Of a DNA stretch of 37,091 nucleotides, positions 21,101-31,844 are shown one piece after another (position 1 is the first letter of the stretch; every line of letters starts with the position of its first letter). Made by a program: the position numbers and the translations under genes. Under the pieces are notes generated by a model. It ran no database searches and was not told the origin of the DNA. It was given only the letters and a program-made list of their open reading frames with translations. This DNA comes from Folioceros fuciformis (taxonomy: Eukaryota > Anthocerotophyta > Anthocerotopsida > Anthocerotales), in contig JBNGIO010006247.1 of NCBI GenBank assembly GCA_049999805.1, positions 112,726 to 149,816 of the forward strand. Direction: 5' to 3'.

Positions 21101-22579
21101 TCACATGTGCCCGATGGAACTGCACTCGAGGTTGTGACCAGACTCGACACCAAGGATGCGGCAGAAGCTGGAGTATGTCTGGGCGCGCTGCATCTGCATG
21201 GACGGGTCCACCCCCTGCCCGCACTCCAGGTTGCCTCTCATGAGGAAGGTGGTGGATCCGAAGCTCTGGGAAGACAAGCCCATGGCGGCCTCCGTCTCTG
21301 TGGGGTTCCACTCGCCCACCATCACTTGGTGGCACGAGGGCAGACTATGGTCGTGGAACATGTTGCTGCCAGAGCCCATGTTGATGCTGCTTGAAGTTGG
21401 GGTCATCCACATCCAGATGGCGCTGCCGAAGGACATGATGGGGTCCTGGGAGATAATCTCTGGCTTGGCCAGAAGGTCAACTCCCAACGCCTTGCTTGCC
21501 ATTCCGTAGTTGTAGTTCCTGCAAGGAGGAGTCGGTTTGCTTTCCGAACGTTAGCATCAGTCTATGACATGAGCTGCATTAAAATGAAGAATGCGAGGAA
21601 CTCCTTGATTCACCAGGTCATCTGGAGAGGCCCGCGTGCGTGGTAGGACTTGCCAGCCATGCACGGGTACAGGGACTTGCTGGAATCGCAGAACGTGTTC
21701 AACTTGGACGTGGTTGTGGATTCGTCGATGCTTGCGAGGCCTGCGGAAGGACTTGGACTGTGTCACAAATGTTTCACGTGCAAATCAGTTTCGTCAACGA
21801 TTAGTTGTCGAGTAGAAATGTCACCGGTGGTTTCATGCTCGATGTGGGCCAAGAAGGCAGCCAATTCACGCTTCTGGGTGGTGATGTCCTTGGAGCTGGC
21901 GAACTCTGGGAACAATTGCATGGCCGTCATGAGGGAGTCGTATGTGTAGAAGGCGTTTTTCTTGGGAAACATTCTGGTGAATTCGTTAGATGTCATGAGC
22001 GTGGATCTCGGGTTTGGCATCATCTTGTTGTTGATCATTTGGTTGGCGGGGATGTGCATCTTGTTGTTGATCATTTGGCTGGCGGGGATCATTTTGTTGT
22101 TGATCATTTGGTTGGCGGGATTCATCTTCCTGGAGCTGATGGTTCCTGTTGGCTTGATGTCGATGCTGCCAATGTTGATCCCACGAGCGGATGACCGCTC
22201 TGTGTGGGTCACGCTCCGTGTCTCGAGGTTCTCTGCATCATCCAAAGCACAGGAACGCCGCCCAACGTTAGGACTCCGAGCCTGGCTGGAGCTTGAACCA
22301 ATTGCAATTTGCGAGAGCAGATGTAGAAGGGGTCACAGTACGCTGAGAGTCGGCGGTGGAGTTTGCGAGGACGTCGACACACTGGCTCTGGCAGCGGTCC
22401 ATGCAGAATTCCTTGGAGTAGCCACAGAAGCCATCCACGCTGCAGCACATGCTGTCAACGCACACAGCGTAGTTGGACTGAGGGCCACAGCGGGCAGGTC
22501 CCATAGCCCATGACAGGGGAGCAGTGCTCACAAGGAGCACTGTTGCCAGGAAGATCCATGCTGACGAAGAGCCCGACAT
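21101..22579 (-). CDS. Chitin-binding GH19 chitinase
   Basis: Secreted endochitinase for defence against fungi. Exons: 22337-22579, 21825-22281, 21614-21740 and 21101-21518, totalling 1245 nt and 414 residues. The signal peptide starts MSGSSSAWIFLATVLLVS. It is followed by a hevein domain with eight cysteines (CGPQSNYAVC, then CCSVDGFCGYSKEFC). A long unusual linker contains three copies of a unit with core QMINNKM. The GH19 domain starts near EFTRMFPKKNAFYTYDSL and has the acid catalyst Glu in HIEHETTG. A second acidic residue lies in SIDEST, where the general base is expected in short-loop GH19 enzymes. It then has YPCMAGKSYHARGPLQMTW, NYNYG and a C-terminal Cys in GHNLEC. The loop pattern is closer to class IV than to class I. 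The first intron (55 nt, 22282-22336) was chosen because it restores the frame; its exact edges are the least certain part. Confidence 0.9.
22045..22140 (-). repeat. In-frame tandem repeat in the chitinase linker
   Basis: Three near-identical units of 33 to 36 bases encode versions of PANQMINNKM or PASQMINNKM. The units differ at only a few bases, which indicates recent expansion. They lie between the hevein and catalytic domains. Confidence 0.9.
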
Positions 22580-23024
22580 ATTGGATTCTTGCTTCAGAGC
22601 AAACTACAGTGCAGGTAGCAAGTGCAAGCGTGCGCTGGGAGAGGGCATGAGGATTGAGGGGAACGCTTGTCTCCTTATACGGGCCTGCCCACGAATGGCC
22701 TTTATTACAAAACGGCTTTCACAAGCCCGTGATCGTGTCCGTCCACGCTTTAGTCACAAGGTTTCCTCCACAGAGGGGTAGGAACTAGCCAGCTCCGCAG
22801 CTTGCATCTCGTTGGTTCCGCCCGAGGAGGACAAAACATGCTCTACCTGTGGCATCGTCACATACAACTGCAACTCGAGATGGCCTTGAAACGAGAGACA
22901 GCCACTTGTTCTGAGAACATGTTTTGGAAGCCCGAAATTGGGGACAACCAAATCATCGCTGAAGACTTTAGAATCGCTACATTACAACGTCTAGGGTTGA
23001 GCACCCCACATGGCAGCTTACGGA
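22580..23024. other. Chitinase promoter and PPR 3' region
   Basis: Both flanking genes read leftward. On the minus strand the sequence just upstream of the chitinase includes TATAAGGAG at about 22672-22680, roughly 95 bases before the ATG, a plausible TATA box. No coding sequence was seen. Confidence 0.5.
22672..22680 (-). promoter_or_regulatory. Possible TATA box of the chitinase gene
   Basis: The minus strand reads TATAAGGAG about 95 bases upstream of the chitinase ATG, a normal distance for a plant TATA box with a short leader. No other element was identified. Confidence 0.4.
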
Positions 23025-26000
23025 TCATGGTTCGCGGAAAAGCTGCAAAGCTTGTTTGCGGAGAACCCGCATCTGCTGATCATAAGCTGCAGAGTTGCTG
23101 AGAAAGAGAGACTTGGTGGATTGACCTTTGGATAACCAGTCGAGAAACTCGGTACCTGAGGTCACCAGTTCCAAGTTGTCCGGGGCGAGATTGGAGAAAG
23201 GAGCTTCCAGATCCTTCAGCTGGGCAACCACAACCTGTCTAGCATTCAAGTTATCTTGGGTAAGGACTTGCCATTCCTCACACAAGATAATCCGGATAGT
23301 TGGAGGTACCTTCAAACCCTTCTCGACCCCTGTCTGAATCTGTGCAATCCATGTAAGCAGCAAAACCTGTGCAGCACCTACTGACGTACACGACAGTCGG
23401 AGGACCCATTCATTGTCGGACCATGTGCAGACGTCGCCGAAAATGCCGAGCTCCAGGCTCCTCTCGACTACCCTCAGTGCCCTTATTTCCCAGCCTAAAA
23501 CCCAAAGAGCATCAACAAGGGCATTATGGAAGCCCCGTTGCATCCCTGCATTCAAGCCCTCCCTGTCCAATCCCTGAAGGAACTCAGCTACTCCTTGCCA
23601 CATTGCATCCTGCTCTCCAACTTCATCCAACAACATTAACTCGGCTAGGACTGGCGGCAATCCAAGGTACTTCAAACAACCAAACAGACCCACAATATCC
23701 TCAGACCTGCTGGACCTTGTCAAGGCTGCCAGGAGGGCAGTGAACACAACTACTTTGGGTGCCAGAACTGCTGTAACGGATTGAAGGATAGCTATCAGTC
23801 TCCTATTCACAGCCTCATCTGGTCCGAAGGCTTCTATCAACACTGCATATGAGGTGTGATTTGGGTGAGGTCCCTTCCCGACAACGAGGTCATCATGCAA
23901 ATCCAGCGCTTCTTTGTATCGACCTGACCGTACGTAAAACCTCAGAACAGAGTTAAACCCTCCAATGCCACCGAGCATATTCTCCTTTCTCATCTTCTCT
24001 GCTAAAGCTGCACCCTTCTCAAATTGACCACAAAGACTATACGCCTCTAGAAGGAAAGAAAACGTTTGCACATTGGGTTCCACTTTTTTGCGAGCCATGG
24101 TCTCTTGCAGTATCTGCTCTGACTTCTGCCATAATCCCTTCCTCCCATACCCTGCCAACGAATCAACCCCACAATTTCCTTAAGAACAAGTGCTAGACAG
24201 GTGCAACGTTCATCAGTCAACCATCCAGCCAACCTTTCGCGAAATTTACCAGTAAGGATAGGGACAACATACCTAGTATCACCCAGTTGTGACAAGCCAA
24301 AGACACAGGTTGCTTCCCGTGCAAATTCGTCAGCAGCTTCTCCGCATCCTCTATGCGTCGCATGTTGCAGCAAGCACCAAAAACCGAGCTCAAAAGACCA
24401 TCATTGACCTGCTTGCCAAGATTCCGCAGTGACTCTGTATAGAGCTTCAAGCAGTCATCCACCATGCCCCTTTTCCCATGAATGTCAATGAGAAGTTTGA
24501 ACGATGTTACATTAGGTGCAACCCCGGAGCTGATCATATGATCATATACTTTCATAGCCTGGAATTGACTGCCTCGACCAAAAACGAAAATCAGAGAATT
24601 GTAGACCTCTACACTAGGGTAATAACCCGCTTGCTCCATGTCGGCCAATATCTGCCATGAATCTTCATACTTTCCTGCCCTTCCAAAGGTAAAGAGAAGG
24701 GTATTGTAAAACGCAAGATCAGGTCTACTTCCATGCTCCCGGAACAGCCGGAGAACCTCTTTCACCTGATGCACAAACCAAGAGAGTCAATAGCCCACGT
24801 CGTTAGAGTAAGTGCCTTGTGGTACACGCCCCAAAGAATCACTGTCAAAACCCTGAAGACAACAACGCTCCATGACTTGCCAAGAGAGAAACCATCTGTA
24901 AGCATAATTCTTACCCCGTCAAAGAGGCCAGCTCTCCCATAGGCATTGAGCAAGGCATTGAATGTCTTCACGTCTGGGGGAAACCCCTCCTGTTTCATTC
25001 GTCCAAACCAGAATTTTACATCCTGAAGCCGCCCGGCCTTCCCATAGATGTCTACAAGCGTATTGTATGTAACAAGATCTAATGGTAACCTGGATTTACC
25101 ATCACTTGCAGACATGATATCTGCCACTATTTGCTCCACGGCATCCAAGCGTCCAGCTTTTCCATAAACAGAAATCAATGAATTATACACAGTCAGATCA
25201 GGCTGCACGACTGAATTCTGCATTTCTTCCAACACTAAGTCTAGCTGCTCCCATTCTCGGACTCTTCCGAATGCCGTGATTAGTATTGAGCAGGTCTGCA
25301 AATCAGCAGCAACGCCAGCCTGTATCACGGACCATCGTCAGAACAGCCACAAGTAGTGCAATCAATTCAAAAGAGTAGCCTGATTGGGCAGTGAACAAGG
25401 ACAAACCTTACGCATCCGCTTGTAATATTCAGCAACTTTTCCCGTTTCTCCAGCTCTTCCCAAAGCATTCAGAACCACATTATAGAAAACGACGTCATGC
25501 TCCAGTGTCTGCTCATTGAGTTGCTCAAACACTTCAAGCATTCTCTTGGTGTCCCCTACATAAGAACGCAGCAGTTGAGTCTGAGGAACGAATGTGGACC
25601 CAGGTCAGACTCTCTTCACAGGAATCCATCTGGAAAGAAAAGTGACATACATTATCTTCTACAATGGAACGTAGGATACCTGGCCTAACAACATCAGAAA
25701 GACATGGGAAGCATCATTATATGTACGCGGGATAACCATCATCTCCTAGAATTGACTCCAATCAATGCAGAAGAGGCAAATACCGAGTTTGGCGTATGAG
25801 TTCAAGGCTGCATGATATGTGGCTTTGTCTGGAGTATAGCCCCGTGAAACCATAGCTCTAAATAATTCCACTGTATTGGTGAACCGGCCCTTGCGACAAG
25901 CCAGCAAGACTAGGCTCGTATATGTTGCTCTATCAGGCTCCACACCGTCCTGTTTCATTGTGTCAAACAGAGAAAGGGCTGTTTCCCAGCCTTTTGGAAT

Positions 26001-28259
26001 TCGAGAACATCCATCGATCATAGCATTGTACAAGGATACCAAAGGCTTCAGACCCACCTGTCGCATTCTATCAAGTGCAAGGACTGCTCTGTGTAGAGAC
26101 CCACTTCTTAGATAGCCTAGAACTAAGGGGCTATATTCGGGTAATCCCGGGTGCAACCCATCCTTTTTCATATACGTCAACACAAGCTCCACTTTGTCTA
26201 TCCTTCTGGCCTTCGTCAGAACATTTATGACCATCTGGTACAGGTTCTCGTCAGGCTTATAATTGGGCTGATCTTGTAACCATTCCAACACTCGTAAAGC
26301 AGTAACCCAATCCCTCTGCAAACCAAGGTCTGCCATGACCTGCTTTACCTCCTGAGAGGTGATTTTGTCAGCGAACGCATTCATTAGGTGCCCCACTTCC
26401 TCACTAGTCTTGGCCACATGTAAACATCGTATAATTTCCAGTACGTTCTCTGATTTCCAAGGAGGACTTATAGGCCGCGCTTCATTCCTCCATTTACTGA
26501 CAATCATTGGCAGCCTTCTAGGGCCTGCAGCTTCTGCACTTCTATTCCATTCATACCTTCCTCCCTGATACTCGGTTCCACTATCGAGTCGATTGAGACG
26601 AGATGAGAACAAAGCTTCAGGAAAGGCATCAGACCTTGCTTCAATGTCGCTCTGAGCTTCCGCTTCAGAAAAATCTGAGGTAGTCGTGGACAGCCCAAGC
26701 AATTGTTGCACGTTCCGTACTTCTTCTAGCTGCAGATGACCTCCTTCAGAAACCCCGGTTTTGCCTGCTGTGTCTGCAGGACGATCAGGGAGCACTAGCC
26801 CATGCTGAGCTGAACTAGTGTCATTCACAGTAGAAGGTACATCAATGCGGGTCAGTGCTGACGAATCATTGGTGTGCACACCGGCGGCGACTCCAGCCTC
26901 CTCCAAAACAGAAGCAGTTGGTAAGGAACCGGCAGCCGCTTTTTTCCTGGAAATTCTAGCCACTCTCGGCGATCGCTGCATCTTCAAAACTCCATCTACC
27001 TGCGGCTGTCCTTCACCGAGAAGACAAGCCTCTGGGTCTACAGATACTTCAGGGGGAGCTACTACTGGATCCTGAGCTGAGCTAACTCCGTCTCCGGCAA
27101 AATGGCCCTGAACCTGAGTCAGTGCTGACGAAGGATCGAAGTCCGTCACTGCAGACACCCCACCCTCCTCCAATGCCGAAGCAGCTGAAGAAGACACTGA
27201 GACTCTTCTTTTCCTGGAAACTCTGATCAATCTCTGTGCTTGTTGTACTTTCGAAACTTCAGTAAGCTGCAGTTGTCCAGCTCCCGAGACAACAGTCTTA
27301 GGGGAATTGTCTGCAAGGTCTGTAGCCGGCTGAGAGAGAACAAAAGAATCCTGAGCTGCATCTCCAGCGGAAGGGCCCTCTATCGGGGTCAGTGGTGACG
27401 AAGCATCGCTGCCCCTCACTGCAGGCACTCCACCCCCCTCTAGGACAGAAGAAGTTTGAAAAGAAACGGCAGAAACTTTCTTCCTGGAAACTCTGGCCGC
27501 TCTCGGCTTCACAGGAACCGTCACACTGACCCCCTTGCCATCATGTGCGATTTCCGAAGCAAGGCTGTCAGGGCTGTCTGGAATGGAAATCTTGGTAGAC
27601 CCTTTCCTCCGCACAGCTTTGACAGACCTTTTAGGTTTGGACTTGGTGCTTGGTGCAGAATCATCGGGCAAAAGCGGGTTTCCTTCCACATCACTGACGC
27701 TCAGCGAGGCTGCAGCAGGACTTTCGACCGCAACAGCGGTCGCAAGAAGCATTCTTTGCCTGGACCTGTCCAGGAATCCATCTACATTCCTTCTTCTAGC
27801 AGAAGACAATTCGTTCCTCCGAAAATCCAACGACTGCAACCTGGAAGCCCCGGCATCGCCTACCTTGAGTGCATACACTAGTGCACATCGCATATTCAAA
27901 ACCTGCACTCCCATTCCCATCTTCGGAGTGCAATCCAAGCAAGCCGCATCCTCCCCTCCACACCTCCTTCCAGGAGCAACGCCACCTATCTGAAGACATC
28001 CTCCGCCATAAAAGGCTCTTGCCCCTCGTGCACCACTGCCAACGAGCTCTCCATTGCTCACCGTACCGACACGCAACGGAGGCACATTCTGAGCTGCAAG
28101 AAACAGCTGGTCCCGCAATCGGACTCTCCCGTTCAGCAGGAGCTCCGAATGGGACTCCCTACCAAGCAGCAGTGTGCGCAAAATCCCTTGGCTGGCCCTC
28201 GGCCGCCGGTGTCGGTAGCCCAGCTGCGGAGAACACGCACAATGCTCGGCCCACAGCAT
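23025..28259 (-). CDS. Large P-class PPR protein with degenerate SMR-like C-terminus
   Basis: RNA-binding pentatricopeptide repeat protein, probably plastid. Exons: 25784-28259, 25651-25679 (29 nt), 25407-25580, 24915-25319, 24273-24765 and 23025-24151, totalling 4704 nt and 1567 residues, in phase throughout. The ATG at 28259 directly follows an in-frame TAG. The Arg/Leu-rich start suits a transit peptide. Residues about 250-520 are low-complexity and contain three copies of an 89-residue repeat (listed separately). PPR motifs begin near DWVTALRVLEWLQDQ and run through most of the rest, with typical units such as PDLTVYNSLISVYGKAGRLD. The tail after the PPRs (GFHNALVDALWVLGWEIRAL, then a TWIAQIQTG-type segment) matches the region shared by PPR-SMR proteins such as pTAC2. 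The SMR part is diverged: I see no clear LDxH motif. The family acts in plastid transcription or RNA processing; the exact orthologue is not settled. Confidence 0.9.
26700..27505 (-). repeat. Three diverged 89-residue repeats in the PPR protein N-terminal region
   Basis: Within the first exon, three consecutive segments begin at about 27505, 27240 and 26970 on the minus strand. Each starts with a basic R-V/I-SRKK motif, followed by S-x-LEEGGV, SSALT, AGD or its equivalent, AQD and a V-x-GxGQLQLxEV-type end. They are clearly homologous but diverged. The segments are hydrophilic and probably disordered. Confidence 0.85.
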
Positions 28260-28884
28260 CTAAGCAGCTCGTCCTGTCAGCAGCTGCACCATCGATTCTG
28301 CAAGTCGGAGGCAGCAACCGGAACCTACCTGCATTAACAGTTACAGACAGGAAGACAATGCAACCAGGGCGTCTTGCGAATCGTTTAGCCCAACCCTGCT
28401 GCCAATGAGCATTCAAGATTCTCTATCCTTGCTCCGATTCCATCAGTCCACCGATATCGCAATGTTTACAAGATGAATAGCACTTATTGACGCCTGTTGA
28501 GTGATATACATGTGTATTCCCAGATAAATGTACCTTCACGTTTATCGGAGGATTTCTGCGCATAATGTTAGATAAAAGAGGTTACTTGTTGGCATCATAG
28601 TTTTAGTATCTCTAGCTATTGTAGCTCAAACTAAACTATTATGAACACTCCTCCATACAGAAGAAATCTTATCCGATACAATCTTATGACTTTCGTAAAA
28701 GTTGCCGATGCCATCTGAAAGGCCAGTTTTTAGGGGACCCACAGATGGATTTCAAAATTCTTTATTTTTGGCAAGTCATCCCAAGTAAGGTAGCATGTTG
28801 TCCAAAGTATCTTCCCCATACAGTCTCCTCTTTGACATTCCTAGCAAGCTTGAGGAGCTTTGACAATAGGATATGCAGATTTTT

Positions 28885-29114
28885 GGTGATATAATCGATT
28901 AGGTACTTTTGAGTGTGATGCAGAGGACCTTGCAAGGTGACAACCATCTCTTCCCATCTTGTTTGGACGCATTGGTTTGGCAGCAATGGACATATTTTTT
29001 GGTGATATAATCGACCAGGTACTTTTGAGTGTGATGCAGAGGACCTTGCAAGGTGACAATGATCTCTTCCCATCTTGTTTGGACGCATTGGTTTGGCAGC
29101 AATGGACATATTGT
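28885..29114. repeat. Two-copy 116-bp tandem repeat
   Basis: GGTGATATAATCGA starts at 28885 and again at 29001. The two 116-bp copies are nearly identical through GGCAGCAATGGACATAT. Open frames seen across it on either strand simply repeat the same peptide twice. Confidence 0.9.
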
Positions 29115-29539
29115 TACTTTCGGTATTTCTCGAAAGTTGGACCCTTTCGACTCTTATTCTTGGCTTCCCGTTTTCTCATTTGTGATACCTGCATTTTGGA
29201 ATCTTTCGTTCTTGGTGTAGAAGAGGGTGCCTTTCCTATATGCAGCTATTCCTAAGATCGGCTAAAGACTCTCTCTCTCTCTCCTCGACTCAATTTTCAT
29301 CCCCCCTTGTGAAGGGAATTTGGGGGCTCCAAGCCTCTCTTCTTGGGAAGGATTACCAGCAAATGTAGCTTGATCTTCTTCGAAATTCTTTTATCCACAC
29401 GCCCACTTAGGCATGGTTTTGTTCGTGCTCAAGAAAGGGATGCAAGCTCTTGGCTCAACCTAGCATCTAGGCTTTCCGTCTCACACCAACCACATTCTTT
29501 ACTACAATAAGGTTTCGTTATTTCTTGGTCCAATCTTTG

Positions 29540-29960
29540 GCCTCCTCTCTCCTCTTGCAATTGCGGGGTGCCTTTAGACAACTTAGGTGCTTATCTTCTC
29601 TTGCAATTGCGGGGGGCCTTTGGACAACTACTCATCTTCTCTTGCTCCTCTTGCAATTGCGAGATGCCTTTCGACAACTTTGGTATCTTGTATGTTGCCC
29701 AGCTAGGGGTCAACAAATTGCTACACACAACAACTTTGGTACTCATCCAATTGCGAGGTGCCTTTTGACAACATTGGTACTCATCTTATGATCTTGTCTA
29801 TTGCCCAGCTAGGGGTCAACAAATTGCTNNNNNNNNNNCATCTTATGATCTTGTCTATTGCCCAGCTAGGGGTCAACAAATTGCTACACACAATAACTTT
29901 GGTACTCATCTTATGATCTTGCCTGTTGCTCGGCTAGGGTTCAACGGATTGCTACACACA
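29540..29960. repeat. Degenerate tandem array of short units
   Basis: The words CTTGCAATTGCGGGG or CAATTGCGAGGTGCCTTT, TGACAACTTTGG, CTCATCTTATGATCTTG and GCCCAGCTAGGGGTCAAC recur several times in varying order. This forms an array of nested, imperfect tandem duplications. It is broken by a 10-N gap, as expected where repeats collapse in assembly. Confidence 0.85.
29829..29838. other. Assembly gap (10 N) in tandem array
   Basis: Ten N with near-identical sequence on both sides. The true repeat copy number is not known from this assembly. Confidence 0.98.
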
Positions 29961-30000
29961 ATGCCGTGCAAGATGACACTCCTCATGCACAGAAGAAACC

Positions 30001-30056
30001 CACACTTAGTTATCTATAAAAACATAACCACACTTAGTTATCTATAAAAACATAAT
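30001..30056. repeat. 28-bp direct repeat
   Basis: CACACTTAGTTATCTATAAA plus AACATAA occurs twice in a row, with almost no change, directly after the larger array. Confidence 0.85.
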
Positions 30057-31844
30057 ATCGTGAATGCCCCATAGCTCACGTGGGACCTAAAGTCATCACT
30101 GGGAGCCTATCTATGGCCTTCTATAGCTTTGCAAAGAGGTAGTGGCAAGTGCCATCTTTAGAACAAAGACAAGTGCTAATCCCTTTGGCCCTCTCCCACT
30201 ATTCCTCCTTATCTTTGGGGTAGATAGAATTTTCTCTTATTCCATATATATATTAATATTCTTTTAAATAAAATATACAAAATTTCTCTTAACTAAAAAA
30301 TATGAGAATACACCTAACTAGGCGTTTAAGGATATATCCAACTATGAATTCAGTTTAATGATAAATTTAAGAAAATATTTAACTATGAATTTATCATTAA
30401 ATTTGGACATGTGCTTAATTATAAGTCTATCATCAAGTTTGGGACTCCGAACGGTAACTGGAGTCCCAATAAGTTTTAAGTTTGGGAGTTTCTCGTTAAC
30501 TACAAGGTTACGGGGGAGGATGAGTGGTCAGAATTCGTGCTGCTTGTCAAGGTCGCTCTCCTGGTAGGTCGGTAGCGAATGCGTGTTGATAGGAAAAACC
30601 TTTTTGGACCCGATATCCTGGCTCTGTTATTAAACTCGTTTACACCAGGCGACGGCCAAGTCCCGAGTCTGCCAGTACGAAACTAGTTCGCACTAGCCCA
30701 TCCGACGGGCTGCAACGGATTGGCCGATGACATGCCCGGCTTGGGGTAGCTTCCAAAAAGCTGTGCGGCTTGTCCATTCGTGTAACAGCTTGGAGGCTAC
30801 AGACGGTGGGAATCGGAACTGTCGATGAGCTCTAGTGACCTACAGTACCTGCATGCGGAAAAGGACAACCCGCACTGGACTGTAGGCTATGCCGAAGAGT
30901 GATTCACACTCCGTCTACCTCGATTTTTATGAAAAGGTGGCAGGAGCCTGCACCCGTCCTCGATCTGTGACCAAGAAGCCCTAGCTCGTCCAGGTCGTCG
31001 GAACTTCTGTTGTGATGTAGTCTTCGTGTTTTTCGAGCCTGTTCTCACCATCTCTCGCCGTGGAGAGCTTGGACGAACCCCAGCCGAAGACGCCGTCAGC
31101 GGCAAATGTCAGATGCAAGCACCAGTTCCCCTAGAGGCAGTGCATGCCTGCAGCCTTCGGTCAGCCGCGCTCGATGCACACTCGAGTTGTGGAACTAGGC
31201 TGGGCCTTGAACGTGGTCTCCATGGTTAAGACTACATGAACGAAGTTGCCTGTCCTTGTCGAAGAAGGAAGCCTAGGCGCGAGATTTGGTTTCCAGGAAG
31301 TAACTGAGAAGGTAATCGGGGTCACTTGTCTGCCTGGATGCTTCGTATCCATTTTGTTCTCTTTCCGGATCTACAGGGCTGAATCTCAAATACGATCCAC
31401 TGCGACGGGTGCCTGGAGGACGCCTCCTCCGTGCACCGTCCAGTTCACCACATTCTTGGTGTATCACATCACGGCATCCCGTTTTACCATATCCCTTCTT
31501 GGCCATGGTGTCAAAATCCTGGCATGTATCTTCCACTTCGCTACATTCTTGCCTACATGTCCACCAGGCAGTTGCCAACAACCAAGTTACTAGGAATGCC
31601 ACCGTGTACCGAATGCACTGTGCACTTTTGTGCCATATTCCATCGGTTGTTGGTGGCAAATCTGGAGGGCCAGTACACAGATAAGTACATATCCACCTTC
31701 TGTCCCGACCGACTCATCTTAAATGGCCTGGCATGTGCAGAGATCGTGGTATTCGTGCACGGCCTTTCTGCTAGGTTTCCCGTGCTTGGTGTGTGCGCAG
31801 ATTATAGACACCCCATGAAGTCATCCATGGGCTCCTTTCGACTC

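Larger units (their letters stand above)
28260..31844. other. Repeat-rich intergenic region
   Basis: No gene is supported in these 3.6 kb. The first few hundred bases should hold the PPR promoter. Tandem duplications lie at 28885-29114, 29540-29960 and 30001-30056, with a 10-N gap at 29829-29838. From about 30.5 to 31.8 kb the sequence is GC-richer and has scattered short open frames on both strands without recognisable protein features. It may contain decayed or noncoding DNA. Confidence 0.5.

Noticed and set aside
28762-29109. Open frames over the 116-bp repeat
   Set aside because: The peptides are the repeat unit translated twice; there is no gene context or protein-like composition.
29525-29960. 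CRISPR-like array
   Set aside because: The units are of unequal length, are nested and have no constant repeat-spacer periodicity. The DNA is eukaryotic nuclear DNA.
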